Program-made: the position numbers and the translations under genes | Shown here: positions 38,243 to 47,743 of the stretch, in pieces | Numbering within the stretch: position 1 is the stretch's first letter | Layout of the letters: the number at the start of each line of letters is the position of its first letter | The notes under the pieces: model-generated | Seen by the model: the letters and a program-made list of their open reading frames with translations, nothing else | Told to the model about the DNA's origin: nothing | Databases searched by the model: none | Assembly (NCBI RefSeq): GCF_001187905.1 | Contig: NZ_LGIS01000017.1 | Span: 124,001-188,000 of the forward strand | Direction: 5' to 3' | Origin: Pantoea sp. RIT-PI-b | GTDB lineage: Bacteria; Pseudomonadota; Gammaproteobacteria; Enterobacterales; Enterobacteriaceae | Length of the DNA stretch: 64,000 bases

Positions 38243-39655
38243 ATGAAAAAGACCAAAATCGTTTGTACTATCGGTCCAAAAACCGAATCTGAAGAGATGC
38301 TGACCCAACTGCTGGAAGCAGGCATGAACGTAATGCGCCTGAACTTCTCGCACGGGGATTATGCTGAACATGGTCAACGCATCACTAATATGCGTGCCGT
38401 TATGGAAAAAACCGGTCGTCAGGCCGCTATTCTGCTGGACACTAAAGGTCCGGAAATTCGCACCATGAAACTGGAAGGCGGCAACGATGTTTCGTTGAAA
38501 GCCGGACAAACCTTCACGTTCACCACCGACCAATCCGTGATTGGTAACAGCGAACGCGTTGCCGTGACCTACGCCGGTTTTACTGAAGATTTGAAAATTG
38601 GTAACACCGTACTGGTCGACGATGGTTTGATTGGTATGCAGGTCACTGAAGTGACTGAAAACACCGTAGTGTGTAACGTGCTGAACAACGGCGACCTGGG
38701 CGAGAACAAAGGCGTTAACCTGCCAGGCGTCTCCATTCAGCTGCCTGCTCTGGCAGAAAAAGACAAGCGTGACCTGATCTTTGGTTGCGAGCAAAATGTT
38801 GATTTCGTTGCGGCCTCCTTTATCCGTAAGCGTTCTGACGTACTGGAAATTCGTGAGCATCTGAAGGCAAACGGCGGCGAGCACATCCAGATCATCTCAA
38901 AAATCGAGAATCAGGAAGGCCTAAACAACTTCGACGAAATTCTCGAAGCATCTGACGGCATCATGGTTGCTCGTGGTGACCTCGGCGTTGAGATCCCGGT
39001 AGAAGAAGTGATCTTCGCGCAAAAGATGATGATCAAGAAGTGTAATAAAGCACGCAAAGTAGTTATCACCGCTACGCAGATGCTGGATTCCATGATCAAG
39101 AACCCACGCCCTACCCGCGCAGAAGCCGGCGACGTAGCCAACGCCATCCTTGATGGCACCGATGCTGTGATGTTGTCTGGTGAGAGTGCGAAAGGCCGTT
39201 ATCCACTGGAGTCGGTCACCATCATGGCGACCATCTGTGAGCGTACCGATCGCGTGATGAAATCTCGCATCGATTCACTGCAGGATTCCCGTAAACTGCG
39301 CATCACAGAAGCTGTGTGCCGCGGTGCGGTTGAGACTGCAGAAAAACTGGAAGCACCACTGATTGTTGTAGCCACTGAAGGCGGTAAATCTGCTAAAGCC
39401 ATCCGTAAATATTTCCCGGATGCCACCATTTTGGCACTGACTACCAACGAAACTACGGCGCGCCAGCTGATTCTGAGCAAAGGTATCGAAACCCATCTGG
39501 TGAAAGAAATTGCTTCAACTGATGATTTCTACCGCATTGGTAAAGAAATGGCGCTGGAAAGCGGATATGCGCAGAAAGGCGATGTTGTGGTAATGGTTTC
39601 AGGTGCATTAGTACCAAGCGGAACGACAAATACCGCTTCCGTACATGTCATCTGA
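38243..39655 (+). CDS. pykF: Pyruvate kinase I (fructose-1,6-bisphosphate activated)
   Basis: 470 residues, collinear with E. coli PykF. Converts PEP and ADP to pyruvate and ATP. TIM-barrel A domain with MRLNFSHG and [11 protein letters not shown], the Mg/K-binding [10 protein letters not shown] and the signature [13 protein letters not shown] domain about 70-170; C-terminal allosteric domain. Opposes ppsA, 13 kb downstream. The 340-bp spacer before it holds the promoter and Cra site; a strong terminator follows. Confidence 0.97.
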   Translation: MKKTKIVCTIGPKTESEEMLTQLLEAGMNVMRLNFSHGDYAEHGQRITNMRAVMEKTGRQAAILLDTKGPEIRTMKLEGGNDVSLKAGQTFTFTTDQSVIGNSERVAVTYAGFTEDLKIGNTVLVDDGLIGMQVTEVTENTVVCNVLNNGDLGENKGVNLPGVSIQLPALAEKDKRDLIFGCEQNVDFVAASFIRKRSDVLEIREHLKANGGEHIQIISKIENQEGLNNFDEILEASDGIMVARGDLGVEIPVEEVIFAQKMMIKKCNKARKVVITATQMLDSMIKNPRPTRAEAGDVANAILDGTDAVMLSGESAKGRYPLESVTIMATICERTDRVMKSRIDSLQDSRKLRITEAVCRGAVETAEKLEAPLIVVATEGGKSAKAIRKYFPDATILALTTNETTARQLILSKGIETHLVKEIASTDDFYRIGKEMALESGYAQKGDVVVMVSGALVPSGTTNTASVHVI

Positions 39656-39676
39656 TTAGCAACTGAATTTTTATTT

Positions 39677-39706
39677 AAAAAGCGCCTTTTCCAGGCGCTT
39701 TTTTTA
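39677..39706 (+). terminator. Intrinsic terminator of pykF
   Basis: AGCGCCT (39681-39687), 5-nt loop, AGGCGCT (39693-39699), preceded by AAAA and followed by TTTTTTT. Confidence 0.88.
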
Positions 39707-39886
39707 TTGATCGGGTAATACAAATATCGGAAATTTCCAATCGAAATTAACTATTCAAAATCTCGTATGATTAAGGTTAGTCCGATTAAATCTCTCTGTT
39801 TTAGCTAATTATTTTCATCATCTTCTGCGAAATGCTGTTTCTTTGAGCGAACGATCAAATTTAAGCATGTTCTCATCAAAAATTTA

Positions 39887-39915
39887 TTCTCAACTCAAAA
39901 AGCTTTGTGTAATAC
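39887..39915 (+). promoter_or_regulatory. Promoter of lpp
   Basis: TTCTCA (39887-39892), 17 bp, TAATAC (39910-39915). The 70 bases from here to the start codon are nearly identical to the E. coli lpp promoter and leader, with an AT-rich stretch upstream that can act as an UP element. Leader of about 38 nt. Confidence 0.8.
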
Positions 39916-39957
39916 TTGTAACGCTACATGGAGATTAACTCAATCTAGAGGGTATAA

Positions 39958-40197
<240 letters not shown>

Positions 40198-40210
40198 GAG
40201 TTCTGGTTTG

Positions 40211-40242
40211 AAAAATGGTGCCCTTGTGGCACCATTTTTTTT
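40211..40242 (+). terminator. Intrinsic terminator of lpp
   Basis: ATGGTGCC (40215-40222), loop CTTGT, GGCACCAT (40228-40235), flanked by an A-run and followed by eight T. Confidence 0.9.
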
Positions 40243-40323
40243 GTCCTGATTCTGCGTTGCACTGGTCCGAATTCAGGGTTGAGCTTCCGCACCTTTCACT
40301 TCATCAATGCTGGCTTGCTCAGC

Positions 40324-41292
40324 TCACTTCCCCTGCTCCGCTGGCAATGTGCTCTCATCCGTTACCGGTTCTCCGCTGCTCACTAACACCGGCATGCCTG
40401 AACGTCGTACTATCGCCTCCTTAATCAACGCCGTATCGCTCTTAGCGCTGTGAGTGAAAGCTTTAAGCTGCGCAGACTGCGCTATGGGCATGGTTTGCGG
40501 ATCATCCTTGTCATTACGTGACAATGGCTGATGCACTTCAACGTAACGCTTTCCGTCCGGCTCAATCGCGTATTTGACAGGCTGATTGATCACCTGCACG
40601 CGGGTACCTTTCGGCACGCTGTTAAACAGGGCTTCAATGTCATCAGGACGCAGGCGAATGCAGCCGGAGCTCACGCGCATGCCGATACCAAAATCGGCGT
40701 TGGTGCCATGAATCAAATACTGGCCCGTTCCGCGTGCCAGACGCATGGCGAACAGCCCCATTGGGTTATCTGGCCCTGCCGGTACTACGCCCGGCAACGT
40801 AATGCCCTCTTTGGCATAACGCTTGCGGATATTGGTGGTTGGCGTCCAGGTGGGATTAGGGATTTTCTGGCTGATGCTGGTCACCATGGTGGGTGTCATT
40901 GCACCTAACTGGCCAATTCCTATCGGATAGACAACGACACGATCTTCATCTTTGGGATAGTAGTAGAGACGCAGTTCAGCAAGGTTAATCACGATGCCTT
41001 CACGCGGCGCATCGGGTAGCAGCATCTGCAGCGGTACGGTTAATTGCGTACCTGCTTTCGGTAGCCACGGGTCAACACCGGGATTCGCTTCCAGCATGCC
41101 GAGCATGCCTATCTTATAACGCGCTGCAATGCTTTCTAGTGGCCGTTTGTCATCCGGCACAAGGGTCAGGGTATTTTCACCAATTAAACGGCTGTTATCG
41201 GCTGGCAGGGGATATTCTGTGGCAAATGCAGGTGCAGAGAGTCCGCAACAGGACAACAGCAATGCACCGGCTAAACGTAAGGCAGGTTTCAT
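40324..41292 (-). CDS. ldtE: LD-transpeptidase LdtE (YnhG)
   Basis: 322 residues from ATG 41292; thirteen upstream codons lack homology. Signal peptide (to about residue 24, PAFA), a LysM-like segment (LIGENTLTLVPDDKRPLESIAARYKIGMLGMLEAN) and the YkuD catalytic domain with HGTNADFGIGMRVSSGCIRL, holding catalytic His and Cys. LdtE makes 3-3 mDAP cross-links in E. coli. Convergent with lpp. Tail differs from E. coli beyond residue 290. Confidence 0.93.
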   Translation of the reverse strand: MKPALRLAGALLLSCCGLSAPAFATEYPLPADNSRLIGENTLTLVPDDKRPLESIAARYKIGMLGMLEANPGVDPWLPKAGTQLTVPLQMLLPDAPREGIVINLAELRLYYYPKDEDRVVVYPIGIGQLGAMTPTMVTSISQKIPNPTWTPTTNIRKRYAKEGITLPGVVPAGPDNPMGLFAMRLARGTGQYLIHGTNADFGIGMRVSSGCIRLRPDDIEALFNSVPKGTRVQVINQPVKYAIEPDGKRYVEVHQPLSRNDKDDPQTMPIAQSAQLKAFTHSAKSDTALIKEAIVRRSGMPVLVSSGEPVTDESTLPAEQGK

Positions 41293-41317
41293 GCAATTTT
41301 CTCTTTGTCGGATAGAA

Positions 41318-41342
41318 CAGACCCCGGTCAAGCCGGGGTCTG
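41318..41342 (-). terminator. Stem-loop between sufE and ldtE
   Basis: CAGACCCCGG (41318-41327), 5-nt loop, CCGGGGTCTG (41333-41342): a perfect 10-bp stem 11 bases past the sufE stop and 26 before the ldtE start. On the minus strand it is followed by TTCT, so it may end the suf transcript imperfectly. Confidence 0.55.
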
Positions 41343-41353
41343 CAGAGTGTAAC

Positions 41354-41770
41354 TTAGCTGAGGGTCTGAGCGTTATGCCGGATCGCGCGGATCATCGCTT
41401 CCAGCCCCTGCGAACGCGAGGGAGTGAGGTGTGAGGTCAGCGCTAATTCGCCAAACCAGTGACGCACATCGAGATCGAGAATCTCTGGCGCCTTAAGCCC
41501 TTGATATAGGCTAAATACCACTGCAATCAAACCCTTAACAATGGCGGCATCACTATCACCTTCGAAGGCAATCGTGCTATCCGCTTGTGGGGTCATGCGG
41601 ATCCACACCTGGCTTTGACAGCCAGAAATCACATACTCTGGCTGCTGTAAGCTTTCGGAAGATTCTGGCAATTTTCCACCGAGTTCAATGATGTAGAGGT
41701 ACTTCTCTTCCCAGTTTGCGCAACGATTGAAGTTACGCACCAATCTCTCTTTATCTGGCAAATTCGCCAT
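41354..41770 (-). CDS. sufE: SufE, sulfur acceptor of the SufS desulfurase
   Basis: 138 residues, collinear with E. coli SufE. The active cysteine in ISGCQSQVW (C51) receives persulfide from SufS and passes it to SufB. Twenty bases separate it from sufS; last gene of the suf operon. Confidence 0.96.
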   Translation of the reverse strand: MANLPDKERLVRNFNRCANWEEKYLYIIELGGKLPESSESLQQPEYVISGCQSQVWIRMTPQADSTIAFEGDSDAAIVKGLIAVVFSLYQGLKAPEILDLDVRHWFGELALTSHLTPSRSQGLEAMIRAIRHNAQTLS

Positions 41771-41790
41771 GGATCACTCCTGAAATCTAC

Positions 41791-43014
41791 TCAACCGCCC
41801 AGCAGACGATGAATACGGGTCAAACCTGCCGCCAGGCGATCGGCTTCTTCTTCGGTGTTGTACAGCGCGAAAGAGGCGCGACACATCGCCGGAACCGCAT
41901 AATGACGCATCAGCGGCATGGCACAGTGATGTCCGGTGCGAATCGCAATACCGTATTGATCGAGGAAACTGCCGACGTCAAATGCATGATGTTTGCCGAG
42001 GTTAAAGGCAACTACGCCGCTGCGACTTTCCGGGCCATAAATCACCAGATCCGGTACTGACGCCAGTTTATCCAGCGCATAACGCATCAGCATTGACTCG
42101 CGCTGATGAATCGCATCCAAACCTAACTCAGTAATCCACGTCAGCGCCGCGCCGAGACCAATAATGCCGCCAGTGTTTGGTGTACCCGCTTCAAAGCGCC
42201 ACGGCGTGGTGTTCCAGGTTGTGCCGGTTGGCAACACAACTTCAGAAATCATCGAACCGCCGCCTTCCCACGGTGGCATAATCTCCTGCAGCGCTTTACG
42301 CGCGTACAGCACACCAATACCGGTCGGACCGTAGATTTTATGGCCGGAGAACGCGTAGAAGTCGCAGTCGATATCCTGCACATCCACCGCGTGATGCATC
42401 ACCGCCTGCGCGCCGTCCACCAGCGTAACCACGCCGGCCGCTTTGGCCTGCGCAACGATCGCTTTCACCGGATTGACCGTGCCGAGCACGTTAGAAACGT
42501 GGGTCACCGCCAGCAAACGGGTACGACTGTCGATTAAGCCGCTGAGCTGCTCCAGCGCCAGTTCACCCTGCGCGTTAAGCGGCAGTACGCGAATCTCTGC
42601 GCCGGTACGCTGTGCCACCATCTGCCACGGCACGATGTTAGCGTGATGCTCCATCTCGGTGACGATGATGTTATCGCCCGGCTGCAACTGACTGCCACCC
42701 CAGCTGTTCGCCACCAGATTGATGGCTTCAGTGGTGCCTTTGACGAAGATGATCTCTTCAGGCGTTGCCGCATTAAGAAAACGCGCCGCTTGATGACGTA
42801 CGTTCTCCATGTCGGTGGTCGCCTGGGCGCTCAACGAATGGATACCGCGGTGCACGGCTGCATAGCCGTGCTGATAGAAATAACTTTCCGCATTGATGAC
42901 CGCGAGCGGGCGCTGTGCGCTGGCCGCGCTATCAAGGTAGGCCAGCGGATGTCCGTTGACCTCACGTTTCAGAATCGGAAATTCCGCTCTGATGCGTTCG
43001 AGATCGAAACTCAT
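41791..43014 (-). CDS. sufS: SufS cysteine desulfurase (class V aminotransferase fold)
   Basis: 407 residues. PLP lysine in [11 protein letters not shown]; active-site cysteine in [11 protein letters not shown] near residue 365. Removes sulfur from cysteine and hands it to SufE, giving a desulfurase that tolerates oxidants better than IscS. Overlaps the sufD end by four bases. Confidence 0.97.
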   Translation of the reverse strand: MSFDLERIRAEFPILKREVNGHPLAYLDSAASAQRPLAVINAESYFYQHGYAAVHRGIHSLSAQATTDMENVRHQAARFLNAATPEEIIFVKGTTEAINLVANSWGGSQLQPGDNIIVTEMEHHANIVPWQMVAQRTGAEIRVLPLNAQGELALEQLSGLIDSRTRLLAVTHVSNVLGTVNPVKAIVAQAKAAGVVTLVDGAQAVMHHAVDVQDIDCDFYAFSGHKIYGPTGIGVLYARKALQEIMPPWEGGGSMISEVVLPTGTTWNTTPWRFEAGTPNTGGIIGLGAALTWITELGLDAIHQRESMLMRYALDKLASVPDLVIYGPESRSGVVAFNLGKHHAFDVGSFLDQYGIAIRTGHHCAMPLMRHYAVPAMCRASFALYNTEEEADRLAAGLTRIHRLLGG

Positions 43015-44288
43015 GACTCAACTCCCGGGATACGCGCGGCAATGCGCTGCAGCACCACCTGACGCAGTACCGGATTCTCCAGCGTTTCGGTGAGTTCAGC
43101 GGCAAATGCATGGATGATCATACGCTGTGCGGCGGTCTCATCGATGCCGCGCGAGCGCAGATAGAACATCTGCTCTTCATCAATACGACCAATGGTCGCA
43201 CCGTGGCTGCACTTCACGTCATCAGCATAGATTTCCAGCTGCGGCTTGGTGTCCACTTCCGCCAAACGGCCCAGCAACAGGTTATTGTTGGTCATTTGGC
43301 CGTCGGTTTTCAGCGCGTGAGGTGCCACTTTGATCATACCGTTAAACACCGCACGGCCTTTGTCGCGCGCGATGACTTTGTGCATCTGACGGCTAATGCA
43401 GTGGCCTTTATTGTGCTCAAGATAGCTGCGGGTATCGCACACTTCCTGATTCACCGGTAAAGACAGGCTGTTGATCGCCAGATTGGTATTTTCGCCATTC
43501 AGCTGTGCACTGGTATTGTGACGCGATAAGCCAGCACCCAACAGGAAGCTAGTGGTGCTCACATTTGCGTCACGGCCCATCACCACATCATTGTGCGCAA
43601 AGTGATATGACTTTTCGCTCTCAAATGACAGTTTGATGTGCTGCAGTTTGGCATTATCCGCCACGTCGAACGTGAAGCGTGCGCCAGTAAAGTGCGCCAC
43701 ATCATTCAACGTTACGTAGTGCTCAATCACTTCCGCTTCTGCGCTGGCTTCCAGCTGCAGATGGTGACGATGATGCACGGTATTGGTGCCTGCATCCTGC
43801 CCGCTGGTAATGTGCAGCAGGTAAAGTGGCTTAGCGGCTGATTTACCACGCGCCAGACGAATGGTTGTGGCTTCTTCCGCCAAACTTTCGGTCAGATGCA
43901 GGAACACTTCCGGCTGAATCGGTGCCGGCAGCGGACGACGCTCAGAAGCTTGCGCATGTTGAATGTCAAACAGGCCATTATCGCGGCTGCTTAACTCGGC
44001 CTGGAAGCGACCATCAACGAACACCAAGCGCACTGCATCAATCGGCAATGCCAGCGCATCAACCTGCTCAGCGCTCACTTCCTGCGGCTGCGGCAGAACA
44101 AACTGCTGCGCCAGCAGACCATCAAGCGGCGTGTATTTCCAGTTCTCGTGCTTACGCGTCGGCAAGCCGACACGCATCAGTTGCTGCCAGTGCTGCTGCG
44201 CCTGTAACGAACGCACGTCACCACGCGATTCAAACAGGTGGTGCCACTGCTGCAGGGCGTTATCACTCTTGGTCGGTAAGCCAGCCAT
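43011..44288 (-). CDS. sufD: SufD, scaffold subunit of the SufBC2D complex
   Basis: 425 residues, beta-helix core flanked by helical domains, homologous to SufB. Needed for iron entry into the nascent cluster. Recognised by the core [28 protein letters not shown] segment (about 355-380). Overlaps sufC by 26 bases, so the two are translationally coupled. Confidence 0.96.
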   Translation of the reverse strand: MAGLPTKSDNALQQWHHLFESRGDVRSLQAQQHWQQLMRVGLPTRKHENWKYTPLDGLLAQQFVLPQPQEVSAEQVDALALPIDAVRLVFVDGRFQAELSSRDNGLFDIQHAQASERRPLPAPIQPEVFLHLTESLAEEATTIRLARGKSAAKPLYLLHITSGQDAGTNTVHHRHHLQLEASAEAEVIEHYVTLNDVAHFTGARFTFDVADNAKLQHIKLSFESEKSYHFAHNDVVMGRDANVSTTSFLLGAGLSRHNTSAQLNGENTNLAINSLSLPVNQEVCDTRSYLEHNKGHCISRQMHKVIARDKGRAVFNGMIKVAPHALKTDGQMTNNNLLLGRLAEVDTKPQLEIYADDVKCSHGATIGRIDEEQMFYLRSRGIDETAAQRMIIHAFAAELTETLENPVLRQVVLQRIAARIPGVES

Positions 44289-45009
44289 AGCCTTGCTCCT
44301 CCAACTGTTTCACCAGTGAGAAATCGCCAGACTTAACGATCTTGCCCTGATACAGCACGTGCACGTGGTCTGGCTTGATGTAATCCAGAATGCGCTGGTA
44401 GTGCGTAACGATGATGAATGAACGCTTACCGTCGCGCAGGCTGTTAACGCCTTCTGCCACGATTTTCAGCGCATCGATATCCAGACCGGAGTCAGTTTCG
44501 TCGAGGATACACAGCTCAGGTTCCAGCGCCGCCATCTGCAGGATGTCATTACGCTTCTTCTCACCGCCAGAGAAACCGACGTTAACTGAACGGGTCAGCA
44601 GATCTTCCGGCATCTTCAGCAGCTGGATTTTATCTTCGATAAAGTCCTGGAAGTCGAAACGATCAAGCGGATCCTGCTCACGGTATTTACGTACCGCGTT
44701 GACTGAAGTCTGCAGGAAGAACTGGTTGCTGACGCCCGGGATCTCTACCGGATACTGGAACGCCATGAAGATGCCTTCACCGGCACGCTCTTCAGGCTCA
44801 AGTTCCAGCAGGTCTTTACCTTTGAACGTGACCGAACCGCCAGTGACTTCGTAATCTTCACGACCCGCCAGCGTTGCAGACAGGGTACTTTTACCTGAAC
44901 CATTCGGTCCCATGATGGCGTGGACTTCGCCCGGCTTCACTTCAAGGTTCAGACCGCGCAAAATCTCTTTGTCTTCAACGCTAACCTGCAAATCTTTAAT
45001 GCTTAACAT
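44263..45009 (-). CDS. sufC: SufC, ABC-type ATPase of the SufBCD complex
   Basis: 248 residues from ATG 45009 (MLSIKDLQVSVEDKEILRGL). Walker A GPNGSGKST, Q-loop, signature SGGEKKRN and Walker B CILDETDSGLD. Soluble ATPase that drives the conformational change of SufB-SufD during cluster assembly; not a transporter. Thirty-four bases after sufB. Confidence 0.97.
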   Translation of the reverse strand: MLSIKDLQVSVEDKEILRGLNLEVKPGEVHAIMGPNGSGKSTLSATLAGREDYEVTGGSVTFKGKDLLELEPEERAGEGIFMAFQYPVEIPGVSNQFFLQTSVNAVRKYREQDPLDRFDFQDFIEDKIQLLKMPEDLLTRSVNVGFSGGEKKRNDILQMAALEPELCILDETDSGLDIDALKIVAEGVNSLRDGKRSFIIVTHYQRILDYIKPDHVHVLYQGKIVKSGDFSLVKQLEEQGYGWLTDQE

Positions 45010-45043
45010 ACTCTTTCCTTCACATTGCTTCCGGCAACGGGCA

Positions 45044-46537
45044 TCAGCCCACACTGTGCTCAAGGCTGATAGCTAACAATTTTTGCGCTTCCACAGCGAA
45101 TTCCAGTGGCAGCTCGGAGAAAACGTCTTTGCAGAAGCCGTTAACGATCATTGAAATCGCATCTTCTTCGCTGATGCCACGCTGCAGGCAGTAGAACATC
45201 TGATCTTCACCGATGCGCGAAGTGGTAGCTTCGTGCTCCAGATGCGCCGTGTTGTTACGCGTTTCCACATACGGGAAGGTGTGCGCCCCGCACTCGGCAC
45301 CAATCAGCATCGAATCACACTGGGTGAAGTTACGCGCGTTGGTGGCGGTTGGCATGATTTTTACCAGACCGCGATAGGTGTTCTGGCTCTTACCCGCAGA
45401 GATACCTTTCGAGATGATGGTCGACTTGGTGTTTTTACCAATGTGAATCATCTTGGTGCCGGTATCGGCCTGCTGACGGCCTGCGGTCAACGCCACAGAG
45501 TAGAACTCACCAATCGAGTAATCGCCACGCAGAATGCAGCTTGGGTATTTCCAGGTGATCGCAGAGCCGGTCTCGGACTGCGTCCAGGACATCTTGCTGT
45601 GATCGCCTTCGCACAGCGCACGCTTGGTGACGAAGTTGAGGATACCGCCCTCGCCTTCACCGCCCGGGAACCAGTTCTGCACGGTGGAATATTTTACTTC
45701 CGCATTTTTGTGGATGATCACTTCTACCACGGCTGCGTGCAGCTGATAGGTGTCACGCACGGGCGCGGAGCAACCTTCGATATAGCTAACGTAACTGTCT
45801 TCGTCGGCGATCAAAATGGTGCGCTCGAACTGACCGGTCTTAGCCGCATTGATACGGAAATAGGTCGACAGCTCCATCGGGCAACGTACGCCTTTCGGGA
45901 TGTAAACGAAGGTACCGTCGGAAGCCACTGCAGAGTTCAGCGCGGCAAAAAAGTTATCGTTTGGCGGCACCACAGTGCCGAGATACTTCTGCACCAGCTC
46001 GGGATGATCGTGAATCGCTTCGCCGAAGGAGCAGAAAATGATGCCCTGCTTGGCCAGCTTGTCGCGATAGGTGGTCGAAACGGAGACGGAGTCGAAAATC
46101 GCATCCACCGCGACTTCACGGCCTTCACGCACCGGAACACCTAACTGATTAAACGCCTCTTCCACTTCCTGCGTCAGGTAATCGCTTGACGCGACGCTGC
46201 CTGAGGTTTGGGTAGCGCCGGGTTCAGAAGCACAGCTGTCATCGCAGTTGCCGCAGGACGGCGCGGAGTAGTAGCTGTAATCCTGATAATCCAGTTTTTC
46301 GTAGTGCGCTTTCAGCCAGTGCGGCTCTTCCATCTGTTCCCAGGCGCGGAACGCCTTCAGACGGAATTCAAGCATCCATTCAGGTTCGTTACGCTTAGCC
46401 GAAATCGCGCGCACCACATCTTCATTGATGCCGTGGGCAAATTCGTCGGTTTGTAACTGGGTAAAGAAGCCCTCTTTATAATTGAGCTTACCTTCCCACA
46501 TTTGTACATCGTCAGATGCTTCGCTGTGTCGTGACAT
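45044..46537 (-). CDS. sufB: SufB, Fe-S scaffold subunit
   Basis: 497 residues, collinear with E. coli SufB. Contains the conserved cysteine-rich SCGNCDDSC segment (about 94-102), the beta-helix core and the C-terminal cysteine and His region ([19 protein letters not shown]). Site of nascent cluster assembly. Seven bases separate it from sufA. Confidence 0.97.
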   Translation of the reverse strand: MSRHSEASDDVQMWEGKLNYKEGFFTQLQTDEFAHGINEDVVRAISAKRNEPEWMLEFRLKAFRAWEQMEEPHWLKAHYEKLDYQDYSYYSAPSCGNCDDSCASEPGATQTSGSVASSDYLTQEVEEAFNQLGVPVREGREVAVDAIFDSVSVSTTYRDKLAKQGIIFCSFGEAIHDHPELVQKYLGTVVPPNDNFFAALNSAVASDGTFVYIPKGVRCPMELSTYFRINAAKTGQFERTILIADEDSYVSYIEGCSAPVRDTYQLHAAVVEVIIHKNAEVKYSTVQNWFPGGEGEGGILNFVTKRALCEGDHSKMSWTQSETGSAITWKYPSCILRGDYSIGEFYSVALTAGRQQADTGTKMIHIGKNTKSTIISKGISAGKSQNTYRGLVKIMPTATNARNFTQCDSMLIGAECGAHTFPYVETRNNTAHLEHEATTSRIGEDQMFYCLQRGISEEDAISMIVNGFCKDVFSELPLEFAVEAQKLLAISLEHSVG

Positions 46538-46544
46538 ATTTCAC

Positions 46545-46919
46545 TTACTCGACGCCAAAGCTTTCACCACACCCACAGGCGTGTTGAGCTTTAGGGTTGT
46601 TGAATTTAAAAATCTGGTTCAGACCTTCGCGGACGTAATCCAGCTCGGTACCGTCAACAAACGGCATCGCCTGAAGTGGCACAAACAGTTTTGCGCCGAA
46701 TTGCTCAAACTGCAGGTCGTCATCGGCAGGATCTTTCACCAGGTCCATAACGTACCCAAAACCGGCACAGCCGGACGTTTTCACACCCAGTTTCAATCCC
46801 TTGACTTCAGGGTCTTGTTCTACCAGGTTAAGAATCTGTTTTGCTGCCGATTCGGTCAGCGTGAGCCCTTTCCAGACGAAATCTTCGGGTGAAAAAGAGT
46901 CGGCATTTACTGATGACAT
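46545..46919 (-). CDS. sufA: SufA, A-type Fe-S carrier
   Basis: 124 residues. A-type carrier with the three ligand cysteines in TSGCAGFGY and HACGCGES. Receives clusters from SufBCD and delivers them to apoproteins. First gene of sufABCDSE, with a promoter 40 to 70 bases upstream. Confidence 0.96.
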   Translation of the reverse strand: MSSVNADSFSPEDFVWKGLTLTESAAKQILNLVEQDPEVKGLKLGVKTSGCAGFGYVMDLVKDPADDDLQFEQFGAKLFVPLQAMPFVDGTELDYVREGLNQIFKFNNPKAQHACGCGESFGVE

Positions 46920-46961
46920 TGTGCTACCTCGTATGTCTGGGCCTTTTCAGGCTATCCCCCT

Positions 46962-46989
46962 ATGGTAGTGATATCAGATATCACTTCAA
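46962..46989 (-). promoter_or_regulatory. Candidate suf operon promoter with an embedded palindrome
   Basis: On the minus strand TTGAAG (46989-46984), 16 bp, TACCAT (46967-46962). The spacer is almost entirely the perfect palindrome AGTGATATCAGATATCACT (46967-46985), placed where a bound repressor would block RNA polymerase. In E. coli this promoter is governed by Fur, IscR, OxyR and IHF; I cannot tell from motif alone which protein binds here. Confidence 0.5.
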
Positions 46990-47248
46990 CCTCTTGTTTT
47001 GCAGGGATAATCATCTCGTGCTATTTTTTACTGCTGCTTTATTAAGCATAGTCGCTTCCGGGCAGATTGACGGTGGCCTTCCCGTGCGCACCCTGTCTAC
47101 GTAACCCGTTAAATTGGCGTAAAATTTCTAAAATCAATTTTACGTTTCATTCCTGATTGATAGGTTACGCCTTTCTACTATGTAAATAAATTGTTATTGC
47201 CGATTTTACTAACAGGCAGAAGGAATCAATAAAATTTCACAGCGGGAA
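46990..47248. other. Divergent spacer between sufA and the Fur-box gene
   Basis: Together with the two promoters this forms a 389-bp intergenic region. It is AT-rich and holds an inverted repeat CGTAAAATT/AATTTTACG (47118-47126 and 47136-47144). A partial Fur-like GGGATAATCATC is at 47003-47014. OxyR and IHF sites of the suf operon would be expected here but I cannot define them. Confidence 0.4.
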
Positions 47249-47292
47249 TTGCATTCCTGACGCGGTTGAATATGATAATGATTATCATTAAC
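47249..47292 (+). promoter_or_regulatory. Promoter covered by a near-consensus Fur box
   Basis: TTGCAT (47249-47254), 16 bp, TATGAT (47271-47276). GATAATGATTATCATTAAC (47274-47292) matches 17 of 19 bases of the Fur consensus and includes a perfect 7-1-7 inverted repeat (47273-47287). It overlaps the -10 and the start point, the classic position for iron-dependent repression. Confidence 0.82.
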
Positions 47293-47308
47293 CAATTAAG
47301 GTGGCGAT

Positions 47309-47713
47309 ATGACGCTTACCGTCTCAGCCTGGTTACAACATAAAATCGACGAATATAAGTTCTCGGTACGCGATATCACCGTTGACTTCTACATGGCTCA
47401 GGCAAAGCTCAACCGCACCGATTGCACCCTCGAACAACTGCGTCGCTTTAACGACACCTGTCTCGATATGGCAGAAATCTGCGAACTGAATGGCGACGAC
47501 CACAGTTTCCTGCATGCCATGGGCAAGTTGCATCACCGCTTAGTACAGGAGATGGGCAACGCCGATCGTGACCGTTTGTTTCGCATCCAGGCTTATCAAC
47601 TGGCGCGCCTATCGTTGACACGTCTGTGTCATCAACTGGCGCTCAGCGGCGAGTGGGATCAAGCCACCCGCCTGCAGAGTGATTTCGTCCGTCACGCAGG
47701 CTGGATATTCTAA
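47309..47713 (+). CDS. Unrecognised small protein under apparent Fur control
   Basis: 134 residues, no signal peptide or membrane segment, predicted mostly helical and soluble. I do not recognise the family. It has four cysteines (C39, C51, C58, C107) and a histidine cluster (H65, H69, H75, H76), which could bind metal or haem but are not in a known motif. AAGGTGG at 47297-47303 is a good ribosome site for ATG 47309. Its promoter carries a strong Fur box and it diverges from the suf operon, so a role in iron limitation is likely (inference). It occupies the place of ydiH-menI of E. coli. Confidence 0.75.
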   Translation: MTLTVSAWLQHKIDEYKFSVRDITVDFYMAQAKLNRTDCTLEQLRRFNDTCLDMAEICELNGDDHSFLHAMGKLHHRLVQEMGNADRDRLFRIQAYQLARLSLTRLCHQLALSGEWDQATRLQSDFVRHAGWIF

Positions 47714-47743
47714 TCCAGCTTTGTGACGTCTCCTACAATTTGT

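Noticed and set aside
38007..38246. Possible leader peptide before pykF
   Set aside because: No ribosome site; it overlaps the Cra operator and encodes a random-looking sequence.
45233..46144. 303-codon open frame on the plus strand inside sufB
   Set aside because: Entirely antisense to the well-conserved sufB; an artefact of codon bias.
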